Part shown: positions 22,436-35,080 of the stretch, piece by piece
Numbering within the stretch: position 1 is the first letter of the stretch
Layout: each line of letters opens with the position of its first letter
DNA from: Dermatemys mawii
Lineage: Eukaryota; Chordata; Testudines; Dermatemydidae
NCBI GenBank assembly: GCA_007922305.1
Contig: ML677374.1
Coordinates: forward strand, 6,211,991-6,275,990
Length of the DNA stretch: 64,000 bases
Direction: 5' to 3'
Notes under the pieces: model-generated
Told to the model about the DNA's origin: nothing
The model's database searches: none
Seen by the model: the letters and a program-made list of their open reading frames with translations, nothing else
Program-made: the position numbers and the translations under genes

Positions 22436-22467
22436 GGGGGCGGCGGGGGTGGGGTGGGGATTTGGGG
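22436..22467 (+). other. G-quadruplex-capable motif
   Basis: Four G-runs of at least four bases: 22436-22440, 22445-22449, 22451-22454 and 22456-22459, with a fifth at 22464-22467. Loops are 1-4 bases. This meets the usual G4 pattern on the plus strand with short loops, so folding is plausible. Confidence 0.8.
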
Positions 22468-25400
22468 CCTTTTGGAGCGGGAGGCAAAAATGGCACTTGC
22501 AGCCGTCTCAGTAAATCGCTGCACCAAGGCCTTCCCTTTGGGAGACACTTGCTTACATTCCACCTGCAGGAGTCACTCAAACCTATTCCACAAAGCTAAA
22601 GTGACCCTAGAAATCAACAGACCCAACCAGTCCATTGTCTCCTGTGCAGTTATCTGGATCGTGTCTGTCTTACCCATCTCTTTTCTGGCCCAGTATTCCT
22701 TCATCCCAGCTTGGCCTTCTTCCTACACTGTCTTCTCTCTTGTACCTTGGCTGACGTGGCCTCTTCTGGTGGAATTGAAACTGCTCAATTATACCTCTGC
22801 TGTTAACAGCCATTCAAGATCCTCCTCTAACTTGTATAAGGACCTCGGCTTTTGAAGCAAGAATATCAGTCCTCTCCTGGCAGTGGCAAGCTATTGTGGG
22901 CAATGTAAGGCACCAGTGATTTTACTGCATTGATGTGTATGGCTCACCCATTCATTGGGGGTAGGAGTTTTTTCGTGATAAATGGTATACACCAAATTAT
23001 TCTTCCTGCCAAGAAATGATCCTCTGGGATTCTACAGATGTCCTCCTTGGGCAGCTTTACATCTGGCATAGCCTTGAAAAGTTTAAAGGAGACACTTGCT
23101 ATAAGCACGTACTGCTGCAAATACTAATAAAATCTCTGCAAACATAAGCAGTTCTTCCAAGGGCCAAGAAACTGATTGATTGACTGCCTCTCAACAGGTT
23201 CTTATGGATAGAAACAATTTTATAAACAAGCACCTCTAGGTAACATCTACCATAAAATATGTAATTCTAGATTATAGGATTGGATGTTTTTCTTTGATTA
23301 AATGATAGGACTCTACCCCTGGGATATGCCATGATGTGCATTCTGGGGAAATCAGGTATATTTACTTCATGTTCGATAGGCAGTCATTCACGCTGTTAAT
23401 AAATAAAACCCCTTGTAGTGCTTCAACCTGTGTAACACCTGGTGGGTCTCTGGCTTTGCATTTTCTTGTCTTGACCAGAGCTCCCCTGCCTCTTGGTCTA
23501 TAACTTGGACCTTGGTAAAAAAGAAAACAAAAATCAAAAAGGGAAGGAAGAAATAATCGGTGTACAATGTACTGGAATACGAAGCTGGGCAAACTCTGAG
23601 TCTGCCACGGGTGACTGCCCTTATGTACTTGAGATGGGCTGAAGTCGCAGCTTTTGGATTCAGTTCTGGATATCAAACACACTGAGCATGAGGGTGGTTT
23701 TAGATGTGGAGTGTTGGCTTAGCCCAGGGGCCTTCTCACAGGATTCACACCAAGATCCGGGTCTGGGTTTTGAAAAAGCACAAAACTATGGGGTGAGAGG
23801 TTTTTTCTTGGTTTTTGTTTTTTTACGTCAAGAGGTGTGGGTTGGATCTAGCTCTTCAAGATATGGCAAATGGGATGAAGGGATACATCACTACCTTCTC
23901 CTTTCATCCACAGTCTTTCTGATCATTCACTCTGCCCTTTCTCTGCTGGTTTTTTTCCCCTCTTCATTCTAATTTGGTTCTTTTCTCAGCATCTCTCCTA
24001 ACGTGCACGTGAACCTAATGAGGGCTGGAGTTGAAGACAAGCAGCCTGAATGTGCTTCATCCAAGCAGGGTTGAAACCTCAGCAAGCACAGCTTGCTCAT
24101 CCCCCCTGATGTTTCCCTGGCCCTTGAAGATGGGCCAACAGGTAAATCTTCCATTGGGCCACCCTTAGCTGGACTGGAAAATGCAGAGGGCAGCATTGAG
24201 CAGTTCCAGTTTATACTGGTAGGAAGAGAAGAATCCGCTATTGGGGCCTCTGAATGCAGTGAGCTTCTAGTACTTTATTCTCTCCTCTCTCCTCCCCTCC
24301 CTCCCCCCACTCCACAAAGGAGGAAAAAATGCAATCTCCAAATTGCAGTCTTCCCACTTGCTCCCTCTACCTGCCATTTTTAAACAAATGCAAATTGAAA
24401 CCCTCCCTGGGTTGGTTCATTCCCTTCCTTCGTGTAACTGATGTTATTGGATTTTTATGCAGCACATTACACCCTGAGCCATGTCTTCCACTATTTTGCT
24501 TTCAAATTGTATCTCCTGCCATTTGTGTCACATTTAAAATGCTAACAGTATAGAATGTCATTTACAGAATCGGGGCGTTTGCTGCGGAAAATTAATTTGA
24601 CTTATTCCTTCTGCCTGTTCCTATCTCCAGGCCAATATTATGCTACTCATTCTACAAGAGTAATACTTAATGAATAGGACTATTAATAATGTCAAGGTCC
24701 ATGGGGGTCTTATGGGTAACGGATAGGCGTAGACTGTAAGGGGGCAGTCACCTGACTTTGGTTAATGTTCCATGAAAATATCAGGCAGTGCAATGTAATT
24801 ATGGAGCAGAGGATAGTAAAAGAGGCAGGGAACTTGGAGTTTCTTAAATATTTTTTTCAAATTAGTCAGTGCTTTTTCAGTAATTTACCTGAACCTGGGT
24901 CAGGCCACATATGAAAGCTATTTAAAATGTAAAAGGAAAAACCAACAACTTGGGAGTCTGATCCATAAAAGGAGCTAGAATCAGAGAAGGTTACACTGAT
25001 ACTGCAAGAATGGTGTGTGTGTGGTTTCTATTTTGCTGGGGTGTGGGTGTGTATTGTTGTACACGGACAATATTTGTTGTAGCTTTTTTTAAATGAAAAG
25101 CTATTGGGGGAGAAACACACGTGTTAATTTTATAATGGGCACAAATCGGAAACCGAAGAACTAGAATCAGCATGTGGCTATTTATTGTGCTCCTTGCTGG
25201 GAAAATGCTAGCCAGGATAACATGGCTAGAGGCACAAACCTGCCATGGGCAGGTGTCCTGCTAGGAAAGTACTTGTATTTCCTCCCCCGTGTGCTAAGCT
25301 GCTCTCAGTGCTAATGGCATGTTGAGGGAAGGGAAGATCCTCCTTCAAGGTCGGCTCCAACACCCATTGAAGCAGTAACCATTGGTATAAATGGGGGAAC

Positions 25401-25470
25401 ATGTCTTGGTGGCTAAATCTGAAAAGGGAACCCAGGAGTCCTATCTCTGCATCTGCTGCTCTATTGCCTG
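22468..25470. other. Non-coding unique sequence
   Basis: About 3 kb with no recognised repeat family. Pyrimidine tracts occur near 22680-22760 and 24280-24320. The interval 24560-24860 is AT-rich with an AAAATTAATTTGACTTATTC patch and looks repeat-free. No convincing exon. Confidence 0.55.
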
Positions 25471-25497
25471 TGAGTATGTCTACACTGCACACTAAGG

Positions 25498-25611
25498 CAA
25501 AAAAAAGGGCGTCTGAAGCAGAGCACCACCCTAAGATTGGCTGGAATGCCACCCCTTAAAATGTGCTGCCCAGGCACATGCTTTCTTTGCTCGTGCTTGG
25601 AGCTGGCCCTG
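25498..25611 (-). mobile_element. hAT-like mini-transposon, truncated copy
   Basis: The interior words CACCACCCTAAGATTGGCTG, GAATGCCACCCCTTA, AAATGTGCTGCCCAGGCAC and terminus GGAGCTGGCCCTG match the right two thirds of the element at 36785-36964. The left terminus is missing and replaced by an A-rich stretch after a TATGTCTACACTGCAC motif (25479-25494), so no target duplication can be read. Confidence 0.72.
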
Positions 25612-26460
25612 CTCCCTGACCCCCGCTGTTAGAAGATGGCCTGTTGTCTGAAGCAGAACAGGTGAACTAATGGGAGAGATGAGGGTGTGGAGAACAGAAG
25701 ATGGAGGCAGAGACTTTGGAGATACTTCCTCTCAAATTAAATCTTTGACTCCCCAGATTCTCAACTGTAACTTGAAAGCAAAGCCCCCAAATTCTCCTCT
25801 TTGTTGATGGGATTTGTATGCTTGAGAAGTATTTCAAGCGCTGCTAGGGAAATATGCCCCATAAATGATCCAGTATGACTAAGCTCAGAATTGCATAGTG
25901 GGTTTCTTCCATTTAATATCTTAGTTCACCCTTGCCCCTCTCCACCACCACATTTTTTTCCTCCTTCAGAAAGCTTTATTCATTTATGGGGCCTGCATTA
26001 ATATTATTGACAATGGTAGGCAGACACAGTATGTCTCTTCGCTGTGTGGGGCTCACTAATTCTTACTCTTAGGTCACATGCTGACAACTTCAGAATGGAG
26101 TCGTCTCCCTCTGTCATAGTTCTCCATGAATAAACATGAAGGAGACAAATGAGAGCCCTGTATGTTGCATTGCAGCCAGCCTTGCATTTATCTCCCCACT
26201 CTGAGCATGCACGTAAATGACAGCTCTTAATTCAGTTGCTGTAGATGTGCTTCTTGGTGGTGGTAGTACCCTGGCATTGTTTGGCTGTTGACTGTCGGAC
26301 TGTGGTGCATGGGCTTTTTTTTAGTTCAGTCTCTGATGTTTAATTGCTACTTTCCAACACTAAGAAGCACCTTAGAAAGTGATAATCAGATACAACATGA
26401 GGGTCACAGTGATTAGGAAACAGTTTATATTCCCCATCCGCGTGTGGGATGCATAAGCAT
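25612..26460. other. Non-coding, nothing recognised
   Basis: No named repeat, exon or RNA gene. The sequence is of average composition. Confidence 0.5.
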
Positions 26461-26545
26461 TTAGCCAAATTCTGCTCTGAATTACATTGGTATCAATCCC
26501 GAGTCATTTCACTGAAATCAGTGGAGTCACTCTCTATTCAGAGCA
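26461..26545. repeat. Foldback element, AAATTCTGCTCTGA family
   Basis: GCCAAATTCTGCTCTGAATT, then ACATTGGTATCAATCCCGAG and CACTGAAATCAGTGGAGTC. I recall the amniote family consensus as a palindrome with ends 'AATTCTGCTCTCAGTTACACC' and centre 'CCATTGAAGTCAGTGG'. Only the left arm and centre remain. The centre CACTGAAATCAGTG is self-complementary apart from its middle. Confidence 0.55.
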
Positions 26546-27516
26546 TCGAGACTGATGGAGTTGGTCTGAACCTACATTGGTGAACCTCAGGAGAATGTGG
26601 CCTACCATCAGCTAACCCAGTGCATGAATTGCACAGACCATATGGTATCTTCAGACTATCTATTGGGCAGTGCTCTCCGGCTGAGGTGAGAAAATATCCC
26701 CTTGGCCTTTGATAAAGTAAAAGAAGCAACAGCTGGATATTTTTGCAGGTCCTGCAAAATCAATGTTGTCGATGCCCCCTGTGGTCTCAGTAGCAGAGGA
26801 TAACTAACATTGCCACTAGTGCTGTGAAGGCACAAGAACAGGTGCTTGCACACTAAGCAGAGAGGGTCTCATTAATTTCAGTCCCATCAGAAACACAATG
26901 GGGGGGCAGGGAATAAACTGATATTTGCCCTGAAGGAAAAGGACAAAATTGGAAAGGGCCGAAAACTTGTATTTCAAACTTCTCGGAGGGCGTGAGGGAA
27001 ATGCAAAGTTAACATCACATGATAGAGACTATTGGAACATCCTGATAAACTGTTTCAGCACCCTGGACAGCAACTCTCACTCTGACTTGGGATATGGTGG
27101 AAAGGTGACGCGGTTGGCCCAAGGGGCTTGAGTCTCTGCTCGTTTGCTTTAGGTGAATAGTGAAACTGACTCTGTCACCCAGTCCCCACTTGTGCTCAGT
27201 GCTAAATCCACCACACAGTTTGGCAGCAGTGCTGTGCTCAGCACTGGAACTGTAGTGGAGTGACAGGTGAGAGCTGAGTGCAGGAGGCATACACGGTATG
27301 TCTAGTTAGAGCCAGGCATATTGATACCCAACTTTTCTCCACCCCTAAATCAGCTAAACTTAAAAGTAATGAAGTAGGAAGGATTATTCTTCCGCTTGAA
27401 ACACACATTTCTCCTCTAGCTATTGGTATGCGTGTGTGCACACGAGCGTGCCCTCTCACTGAATGTGTGTGTGTGTATGCTCACAGTCCAAGTTGTGTGC
27501 ATGACTTTTAGTACAT
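26546..27516. other. Non-coding, mostly unrecognised
   Basis: A weak reversed MIR resemblance at about 27060-27160 (GACTTGGGATATGG, GGTTGGCCCAAGGGG) is too decayed to call separately. A short TGTGTGTGTGTGTATG tract lies near 27464. No exon recognised. Confidence 0.45.
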
Positions 27517-27594
27517 GAATAGCCCCCTTGACTTCAATGGAACTACTCACATGCTTAAATGTGTGCACATGCTTATGTACCTTGCTGAACTGGG
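27517..27594. repeat. Foldback element, CATGCTTAAAT family, half copy
   Basis: CCCTTGACTTCAATGGAACT, then ACTCACATGCTTAAATGTG, ACATGCTTATGTACCTTGC and TGAACTGGGG. This is one arm and centre of the family also seen at 10322 and 37941. The centre TTGACTTCAA is an inverted repeat. Confidence 0.6.
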
Positions 27595-28004
27595 GTAAAC
27601 AGTGTGTGTAATTTACATAGAAAATCTTTATGTATAAAATGAACCATATTTACTTAGCAAACAAAGATGCTATGAAATGACACCTTTAGCCATGTATAGG
27701 ACCTTTAATGGCTATACCTATTTACTCTGTTTTAAATATTTCAGTATAACTGTATTTTCTCTCTGATTTGAAACTGGGCTAAGTTTTGTCTAGATCTAAA
27801 ATGTTTTCTAGACATGTAACTTGCTAGTAAATGCATTAAGAACATCCTCACACATACGTTAAACCTCTCCTGCTCTCTGAGCCCTCTTTGTAACTTCACA
27901 GGAAGTGGGAGCATTTAACATACTCCGGAAATTGGGTCTGATGAATTGCAAACGAGCCCTGTTTATGCAGGAGCCTGATAGATTGGTATTGTGACTAATT
28001 TTGT
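27595..28004. other. AT-rich non-coding, nothing recognised
   Basis: AT-rich sequence with no recognisable repeat, exon or RNA gene. Confidence 0.5.
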
Positions 28005-28270
28005 GGTCAAAATTTTTCCATTGTTTTTTTTTAATAAAAATTGGATTCTTGATTAAACAAACAGTTTCACAAAAGTATCTACTTTCCTTGAATTCTATGT
28101 TTTATTCTTTTCATCAGAAAACTTAAAGTTTAGGGCCAAAATATGAACATTTTTCAGCAGTTCTGGGCAGAAAATCTTCAACCAAAGAATTTTGGGCTTT
28201 TTGACAAAATTTGGATATTTTTAACTGAAAATTAGAAAATCAATTGTGTTAATTTTTCATTTACATTTTC
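28005..28270. repeat. A/T-rich degenerate repeat, AAAATTTT words
   Basis: Recurrent words TTTTTCA, AAAATTT, GAAAATTAG and CAAAATTTGG on both strands resemble a very old reptile repeat built from 'TTTTTCGACAAAATTT' and its complement. A similar patch is at 59810-59930. Simple AT-richness is the main alternative. Confidence 0.3.
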
Positions 28271-28307
28271 CCTGGGCCAATGCAGGGGAGGGGTTAGCAA
28301 TTTTTGA

Positions 28308-28500
28308 CCAGATTCATAGATTGGCCAGAAGGGCCTTATTTAGTCTGACCTTGTCCATAACACAGGACATAAGATTTCTTTGAATTAATTCCTGTTTGAA
28401 CTAGAAAACATCTATGTAGAAAAACATTCTATCTTGATTTTTAAAATTTCCAGTGAGGGGAAAATTCACCACAGCTCAGCTCTGGTTAGGACCTGGATCC
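28308..28500 (-). repeat. CR1 LINE 3' end
   Basis: TCATAGATTGGCCAGAAGGG, CTTATTTAGTCTGACCTTG, TCCATAACACAGGACATAAG, TTGAATTAATTCCTGTTTGA, AACATTCTATCTTGATTTTT and CCAGTGAGGGGAAAATTCAC follow the reverse complement of the CR1 3' region in sauropsids in unbroken order. 5' truncation is typical, and no reverse transcriptase sequence is present. The CR1 3' end is at the low coordinate. Confidence 0.88.
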
Positions 28501-29589
28501 TGAGATTGGAGGGAGAAGGAACTGCAACCCAATAGTCACCAAACTGGTATGCTGATGCTGCATAAAGTGATGTCCCTTAAATTTGCTGGCTTTGCCTTAG
28601 ATAACCTACATTCTGTGTGGTGTGTTGGTGGCATCCTCTCTGTTTGCTTTAGGGGATACCTAGAGAATGCTGTAGGTGTACAGAGGCAACATTGTTTAAT
28701 TTATCCAAGGCAGCTGTTACATTTTGAAGGGAGACCTCTGCTGTTGTGCAGATCCCCTTTTTTAAAATAATCACGTGGTTTAATTGACTGCAAGTCCTCC
28801 AATAACAGAAACAGCTGCACAGAGGGGGACAGCCTGGCAAACTTGCTTTATGGAGATATGGGGGCTTGAAATTCTGGGTTCGCAACAGCTCGCAGGCTAT
28901 ATCCACAAATGAGCACAACATCCTTCTCTCCCTGCTACACCTTGATGTCTCCTCTCTCCTCAGATTTACAGCTGCCTTGTCCAGATATATTACAGGAAAT
29001 AAAGGATAAAATGCTTTTAAAAATCCACCTCCCCAACCAGGAGAGCAGGCATCAGAGAAATAAATGAACCAGTTTGTTATAATTCTCAGCCTCTGTCTTG
29101 TGAAGGTGAGGCCTCTTTTTTCTATTATTATTATTTTTTATTGCCACCCATTTGCCTTCATTATAATTTATTTGTTAATCCATGCTTCAGTCCATGAATT
29201 TTTGCATTCAGGGCTAGGGGAGGGGAAGGGGGGGAATGACATACCAAAAAAAGGATGCCGACCTCTTAAAAAGGTGAAGGACACGGTTCTAGGACGAGGG
29301 GCCGCTTTACTAGCCTTCCATCATCCTTGTAAAAGGCAAATATGCAGTCAGCAAAAAAAAAAAAAAAGATAAAGACTTCTCAATTAATAATTATTCTGAT
29401 GGCCTCATCAGGATATAGAACCTCTCAGGTCACAAAGGACAAACGTACACCTTTCTCTCCCATTGTTTCGCCCTCAGGTGAGCTGATGCTGGTGCTGCAC
29501 CATCTCTCTACCTCTATGATGCCAACTTTCCTTCCCTCCTTCGCTCTCTTTTCTCCCCCCCCCTTGTTTTTTTTTTATGAGGCATCCTG
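28501..29589. other. Non-coding, nothing recognised
   Basis: Unique-looking sequence with homopolymer runs: A15 at 29353-29367, C9 near 29556 and T8 near 29569. No exon, RNA gene or named repeat. Confidence 0.5.
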
Positions 29590-30130
29590 AGTGTAAAAAA
29601 TATGGCCTGCCTTTATAGTGCTCCAGCACGAATGAAGCTATAAAATTATGAACAGTTTTTATGATGGCTATTCAGGGGATGCTTTTATATTGATGGTGCG
29701 CCGGCTGTATCTATTTTTTTTTATCCCTCCCCCTTTCCTTGGAAAGAGATCACAGCTCGGGGGGGGGGTGGGAGGAAGAAGGGAAGAGAAGAACATGAAG
29801 GGAGGGGGACCCTGTGTAACTATTTTTCATGCATTTAATATATTAATTATCCGGTAAATGCTCCCTAGGCTGTACTTGGGATGCCGAAGAATGACAGCTT
29901 TTCAACGAAGCTCCAAAGGCAGCCCATCAGCCCACAGTGTATTATGTCGGAGAGGTCAGGGTGGGGTTAATGTAACTTTTTATTTGCTGATTTTTCATAG
30001 GCGGGAGCAAAGCTCGTAAGGGGGGGGAAGAGAGAGACTGAAAAGAAGGCGCAAAGAGAGCAGAGATAATGGCAAGTCAGTTACTCCCTCTCCCCGCCGT
30101 CCTCCCTCCCGGTCCACTCAATGTCAGATA
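29590..30130. promoter_or_regulatory. Repeat-poor block, candidate conserved non-coding element
   Basis: No recognisable repeat for over 500 bp. The parts 29630-29720 and 29830-30010 have balanced, non-simple sequence with homeodomain-type cores (TTAATATATTAATTATCC near 29835) and stay free of the microsatellites that crowd the flanks. CpG is more frequent at 29995-30115 than nearby. The call rests on texture only; ordinary unique DNA is the alternative. Confidence 0.3.
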
Positions 30131-31496
30131 GATGGACTATGCAGAAGAGAGAGATACACATAATGCTCTCTGGACGCTACACCTCTAGGTGCTGGCCTGC
30201 AGAGGAGGCCAATATCTGGTGGGAAAAATTTGAGGGGGAAAGGGAAACCATCACAATATTGGTTTTCATTAAAGCCTCCAAAATGGAAAATGGGGAAAAT
30301 TCCTTATGCAAAAATTTTGAAAAGTGCATCGAACGTCGGGGGGGGGGGGGGCGTGGAATCTAAAGACCAAAAATATGAGGACACCAGGTGGCTTGCGAAG
30401 GCGAGTATATTTAGTGAGGGATGATCTGGACAAATGATGAATGCAGAGAAATAAACTGAGCATCGTGGGATCCCACTCTCCACTGTCACTCAATGTACAG
30501 CTGTCCGTATAAGTGGTCTCAGACCCCAATCACATTGCTGTGAGTACTTGACGCAATACTGTATGCAAACAAAGTCTGCTTCTCCTGCAACCCCTTCTGC
30601 TCCCTCTGTCCTCCTTTTATGAAAGGTACAGATGTAGGGCCATCCTGTACTGATCTGAGGCAGCCCTGATCTAACGGTTCTATGTATGTGAGTATTGATC
30701 TAGGAGGGAATAGGACTTTAATTTTTCTTTAAAAGTCCCACCAGCGAGCTTGTGGAAAATATTTTTTCAAAAAATATAGTGTTGATTGAGACTAGAAGGC
30801 TAAAGAAGTTTGAAGAATTGAGATCTAACTTTTACCTATAAATTCTATAGCAGGGGGACAAGTTTTTGTGGTTTAATATATAGAGCCCCAGATGATAGAT
30901 ATTTAATGATAAACTAATCTTACTACAGGAAGTGTCTTGGTTTAAAACATCTGCTGTCCACGTAATACAGTAAGCTATACATTTTATGCGTAGGAAGGAG
31001 GTGTGTTCACACATGCAAATGTTCAACAATTGCTCTTATGGCATCCCTGTTAAATCTGAAGGTAATTATGCCAGTTGCTTTATTATTAATTTAATTCTGT
31101 AGCATGCTGTAAGTATGCAGGTTGCTGCACAGAGGGTAAGAAGTAGCAAACAAGTAAGAATTCAAAGAGCCATTTCCTGTGAGATGCTGAACACCTCCCA
31201 GTCAGCCATGAACTCCTTCAGCTCCCTGGAGAGTCTAGGAAGCTCTGGATTTCATGTTCTTGATCACTTAACAGGACTGGGTCGAGAGAGCTTATGATCT
31301 GAGGTCCTTGTGGGTCCAATATAGTTCAAAATTGGTCACCAAAGAAGCTAAGGGGATAGTCACTAAAGCTGGAAGGTTTCCTGGGAGCAGCAGGCATTTT
31401 AGGAGGTAACTTATCTCATGGGAAGTGCCCCAAGTATAACCCTGGTCAGCTAGAAAAAATGATTTCTGCTGGGTCCGTAGAACAGCACATTCAGGC
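30131..31496. other. Non-coding; poly-G run at 30338-30351
   Basis: A 14-base G run (30338-30351) is the only striking local feature. The rest is AT-rich unique sequence without a recognised exon or repeat. Confidence 0.55.
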
Positions 31497-31594
31497 TCCA
31501 GTCCAGAAAGGCATTTTACCAGGTGCTTAACTTCAAGTGACTGAATTGAAGCCAATGGGACTACGCAGGCGCTTAAATGCTTTGCTGGATTAGG
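31497..31594. repeat. Foldback element, GGTGCTTAACTTCAAG family
   Basis: CCAGTCCAGAAAGGCATTTT, CAGGTGCTTAACTTCAAG, TTGAAGCCAATGGGACTACG, CAGGCGCTTAAATGCTTTGC and TGGATTAGGAC. The two arms GCTTAACTTCAAG and CGCTTAAATGCTTTGCTGGA sit around AATTGAAGCCAATGGG. Same family as 10322 and 37941. Confidence 0.6.
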
Positions 31595-34500
31595 ACATTA
31601 TTTATTATTGGTAATAATGCCTTCTAAAAGGTAGAGGAAACCTGTTTCACACAGGCTCTGTGTGGTAGTGAGAGGCACTAGATAAATAAATAGGGTGTTA
31701 CAGTAGACTATAGCAAGCCAGCATCATTCTTGTGCATTTTTTTGATTATGGAAAAATACAATGCACCAATAAAAATGGAAAGCAGCATTTTAAAATGCTT
31801 TTCTATGTATTTCCTGGAGGTATTTCTCTTCAGGGAGTTGCCTTAATAATATTTAGCATTTTTAAGGTGAATGAAAGGTATTCTCTAAATCTAACATGGA
31901 AATATTGTCTTTGAAATATAAGTGGGGCAGCTGAGGCGGATTGACTTATTCTATATTCTTAAAATTTCTAGCTTTCAAATCTGTGCTCAACCACTAGGCC
32001 ATGGCTCTGTCTCTCTGTCTCCAATAGGAACAATAATCTTCATGGAAGATTATTCATCTGCATGAAGCACATGAGGGAGGGGGAGAATGCAGGGCTGTTC
32101 TCTGTATAAAGTAGGCAAGTGTAATGCTTTCCAGGTTATCCTAATTGAATGCTCTTTGATGGGAAAGGGAGTATGTGTGAATAGCATTGCTATCGGGGCT
32201 GGGCGTGATGTTGGTGCAACAGAGAGGATGGTGAGTTGACACGCTCATGTACTGTTATGAACACAGCTCAGTTCTTACTTGGTGCTGCCTTGGCATTCTC
32301 TGCATTTCAGAGGTTCCTGGGGATAGAGGTGGCCTCAGATGCATTGTCTACTGTGGGGAAGGCCAAGATATCTATTGCCCTAACAGGCACTGTGCTAGGA
32401 CTTGGGGTGCAGTGTGGCTGAAGTGATGGAGAACCTGCCTTTGAGCTAATTTTGGTTAGAGCTAAGCACTGGGATTTTCCCCCCCTTGTCCTCCCCTGAC
32501 TTTTTTGCTAGAAGGAAAAATATTCCATCAAATAAGCAAGATAAGGGAAGTAGAAAGATGTAATTCCAATAAAAGTGCTTTTGCAAACATGTCTCGAGGG
32601 GGAGCTGGGGTTTGTCTCTACTGCCCGTGATGGGAAGAAACTTGTCCTGTTACCAATGACAGCCAGGAGAGAGCTTTTCCTCTCCCTCCACGCTCTGGCT
32701 AGGAATACCCCCAGGGTGGTCCAGCGAGGAATCTTGGGGGCAATCCTATCAAATGTTCACATTGGGCAGTGTCTTTTGTTTCTGAGCACATATGGTACAT
32801 TGTAATCTCTCTTCCTTGAGTCACCAGACACTGGAAGGCCAACCCTTAAAGGCATGCAAGGCAAGACTAAATCTGGCAAGGAAAAAAGAGTCTTGCTCTG
32901 CTCAGATTTCATTCAACCTTTCTTATCAGAAGATGAGAACCATAGCAGTTTAATGACCTGATGGCTCTGAATCTGAGGTTTCTTCTCTGCTTTCAGAAAT
33001 CATGTAGTGGGGATGAAAAGCGCATGTGTGTTTGCGTGCGCATGTTGTGGAGGGTGGATGTATAACCAGAACTACATGAAAAGAGAACCTACAAACCCAG
33101 CAGACATTGGGCAACATATCTGCTTGAATGCAGGGGATCTGTTACTACTTCTAAAGCCACTGTTCTAACAGTCTTCCCATTTATGTACCCCAGAGCAAAG
33201 ATACGGGCGACTAACTGGCATGCAAGATTTCAGCCCGGGAACTTAAACTTGCCCATTTTAAAATGGGCATGTTTGACCTCCTTTAAAGGTTTCATTTTAA
33301 GTGAACATTTTGCTCCCATATCTTGTATGTGCTTTTACTCTTGCGTGACCTACAGAGCTTATCTCCAACATGCCCGTTCTGCTGGAGAATGCTCAGCACA
33401 GGTTAGTGGGCCTGTCCTAAAAGTGATCATTTTAAAAGATTCTTGGGAAGCAGAAGTGAATGGGTTAAATAAAAGGTTGCCGGCCTTTAGATGGGACATA
33501 CGAAAAGGCTGCAATCCCTGGTATCCCAGAAAAACAAACATGGCCAGCTTGGTAATGTTTAGCAGCTGTCTGATGTGCATGTGCAGTCACTTAATACTTA
33601 GTCCTGTCCTAACAGGTTAAGTGAAGACCTTTTTCATCTGACATTCCAGCCACATATTGTAGGGAGTTCTTCTCTGATGTCCTAGTCACATCTCACAAGA
33701 CTTTATTCCTTGACTCCTAGCAAAATCCAGTCCCTTAACACAAGTATGATTCTGCCTAGGAGAACTGCTATTCCAAAAACTACTGCTCTGTATAGTCTGC
33801 TGCTGCTGTTTTCATACCTCTGTAGAAGAAATTACATCCTGGGTCATATTTTTTAAAATTTTAATATATTTCAGAAATGTAAAATAAATAGAATTCTAAT
33901 TGGCCGGGTACACTCAGAAACTTTAATGCCAAAAAACCTTGAACAGCTTCAACGCCTCTATTCACTTTTCATTTTTCCCTTTTCCCTGCAGAAATTTTCT
34001 GTCAGTATTTTAATTTCAGCGGGTGGAAATGTGGACTGAATAGGATGGAGAACTGAGGTCTAAACAGATGGTGGTTAGCTATCTGATAAGTGAATACTGC
34101 AGCTGAAGAACAGTGTAGAAAATATACAGGCAACTTGGGGGCAGTGCTATTTCATCTTCCTGTCTGTACCAGAGGAATTTTGACTCAGCTTGGTGAATAT
34201 TTTAGAATCTTCATAGAATTGTTTTGTTTCCAGAATAATAAATATATCAGGTTTAATTAATTATGCTTTATTTCAAAATCATGTAATTTTTCAGAAACAC
34301 CAGGGGGAATAGATGCATATATACCTCCTCAAATTATTGTCAGTATTCCTTTTAATTTTCTTAGTGATGCTGTCAGTTTAGTTTACCTCCCAAACATAGC
34401 TGTGATTAGAAATTATGGTTTTACAGTGGTTTTATATGAATAGGATAATTTTAAAATGTATTTTAATCCAGGAAAGTATACCCCCTGTGCTAGTGGAAAG

Positions 34501-34899
34501 TGGAAGTGACTAGTAGAAAAACGTAACTGCATGGTCTTTCCTTATCCAAATAGAGTGTGATGTAAAGGTAATCAACTGGATTCATGGGGAAGAGTAAATT
34601 AGATCTTTAAAACAATTTTGTTTCTCGTAATCTTCAGGAATTTAATTGGCAGAAGTGGAAGCATCTGCAGATGCCGTCAATATGTTGCATTGTACTTCAT
34701 GGTCACAGGCTGCCGTTTCCTTCCATTGTTAACATTATTAAACTTAGCACCATTTATTTTTGTTCTCTCTTGGCTAGTTTGTCTTCGTCAGAACCATCCT
34801 GAGTTTGGAATTCTCTTTGGGCATTAAGTAGATTCTCTTGAACCAAGACCTACTCACTTCTCAAATCTGAATGAGTTAACCATTAAGCATCACAACCCT
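31595..34899. other. Non-coding unique sequence
   Basis: About 3.3 kb without recognised repeats. A 145-codon plus-strand frame at 33183-33620 has no domain. The interval 33830-34020 is AT-rich and includes TTCCCTGCAG before AAATTTTCTGTC, an acceptor-like site without any supporting frame. Confidence 0.55.
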
Positions 34900-35080
34900 G
34901 CTGTGAGTTGGGCAAGTGTCAATATACCCATTACAAAGAGGGGCAAACAGTGCAAAGGCTCAGGGATCTGCACAAGGTCACGCTGACACAGTGTGACAGA
35001 GGCGGTCAGAAAACTCAGGTGTCCTGACTCCCAGTTCAGTCCCAGACCTGGGAAAGTCTTGTGCATTAACCCACTCTAAC
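34900..35080 (-). repeat. MIR/CORE-SINE, reversed
   Basis: TATACCCATTACAAAGAGGG, GGGATCTGCACAAGGTCACG, GTGTCCTGACTCCCAGTTC and CATTAACCCACTCTAACACC run in the order of a reverse MIR from its core to its head. It is moderately diverged. Confidence 0.72.

Noticed and set aside
22454..22855. Plus-strand frame with a hydrophobic segment
   Set aside because: The apparent membrane-like stretch derives from a T/C-rich tract; no family is recognisable.
33183..33620. Plus-strand open frame of 145 codons
   Set aside because: No domain, low-information composition and no supporting splice sites.
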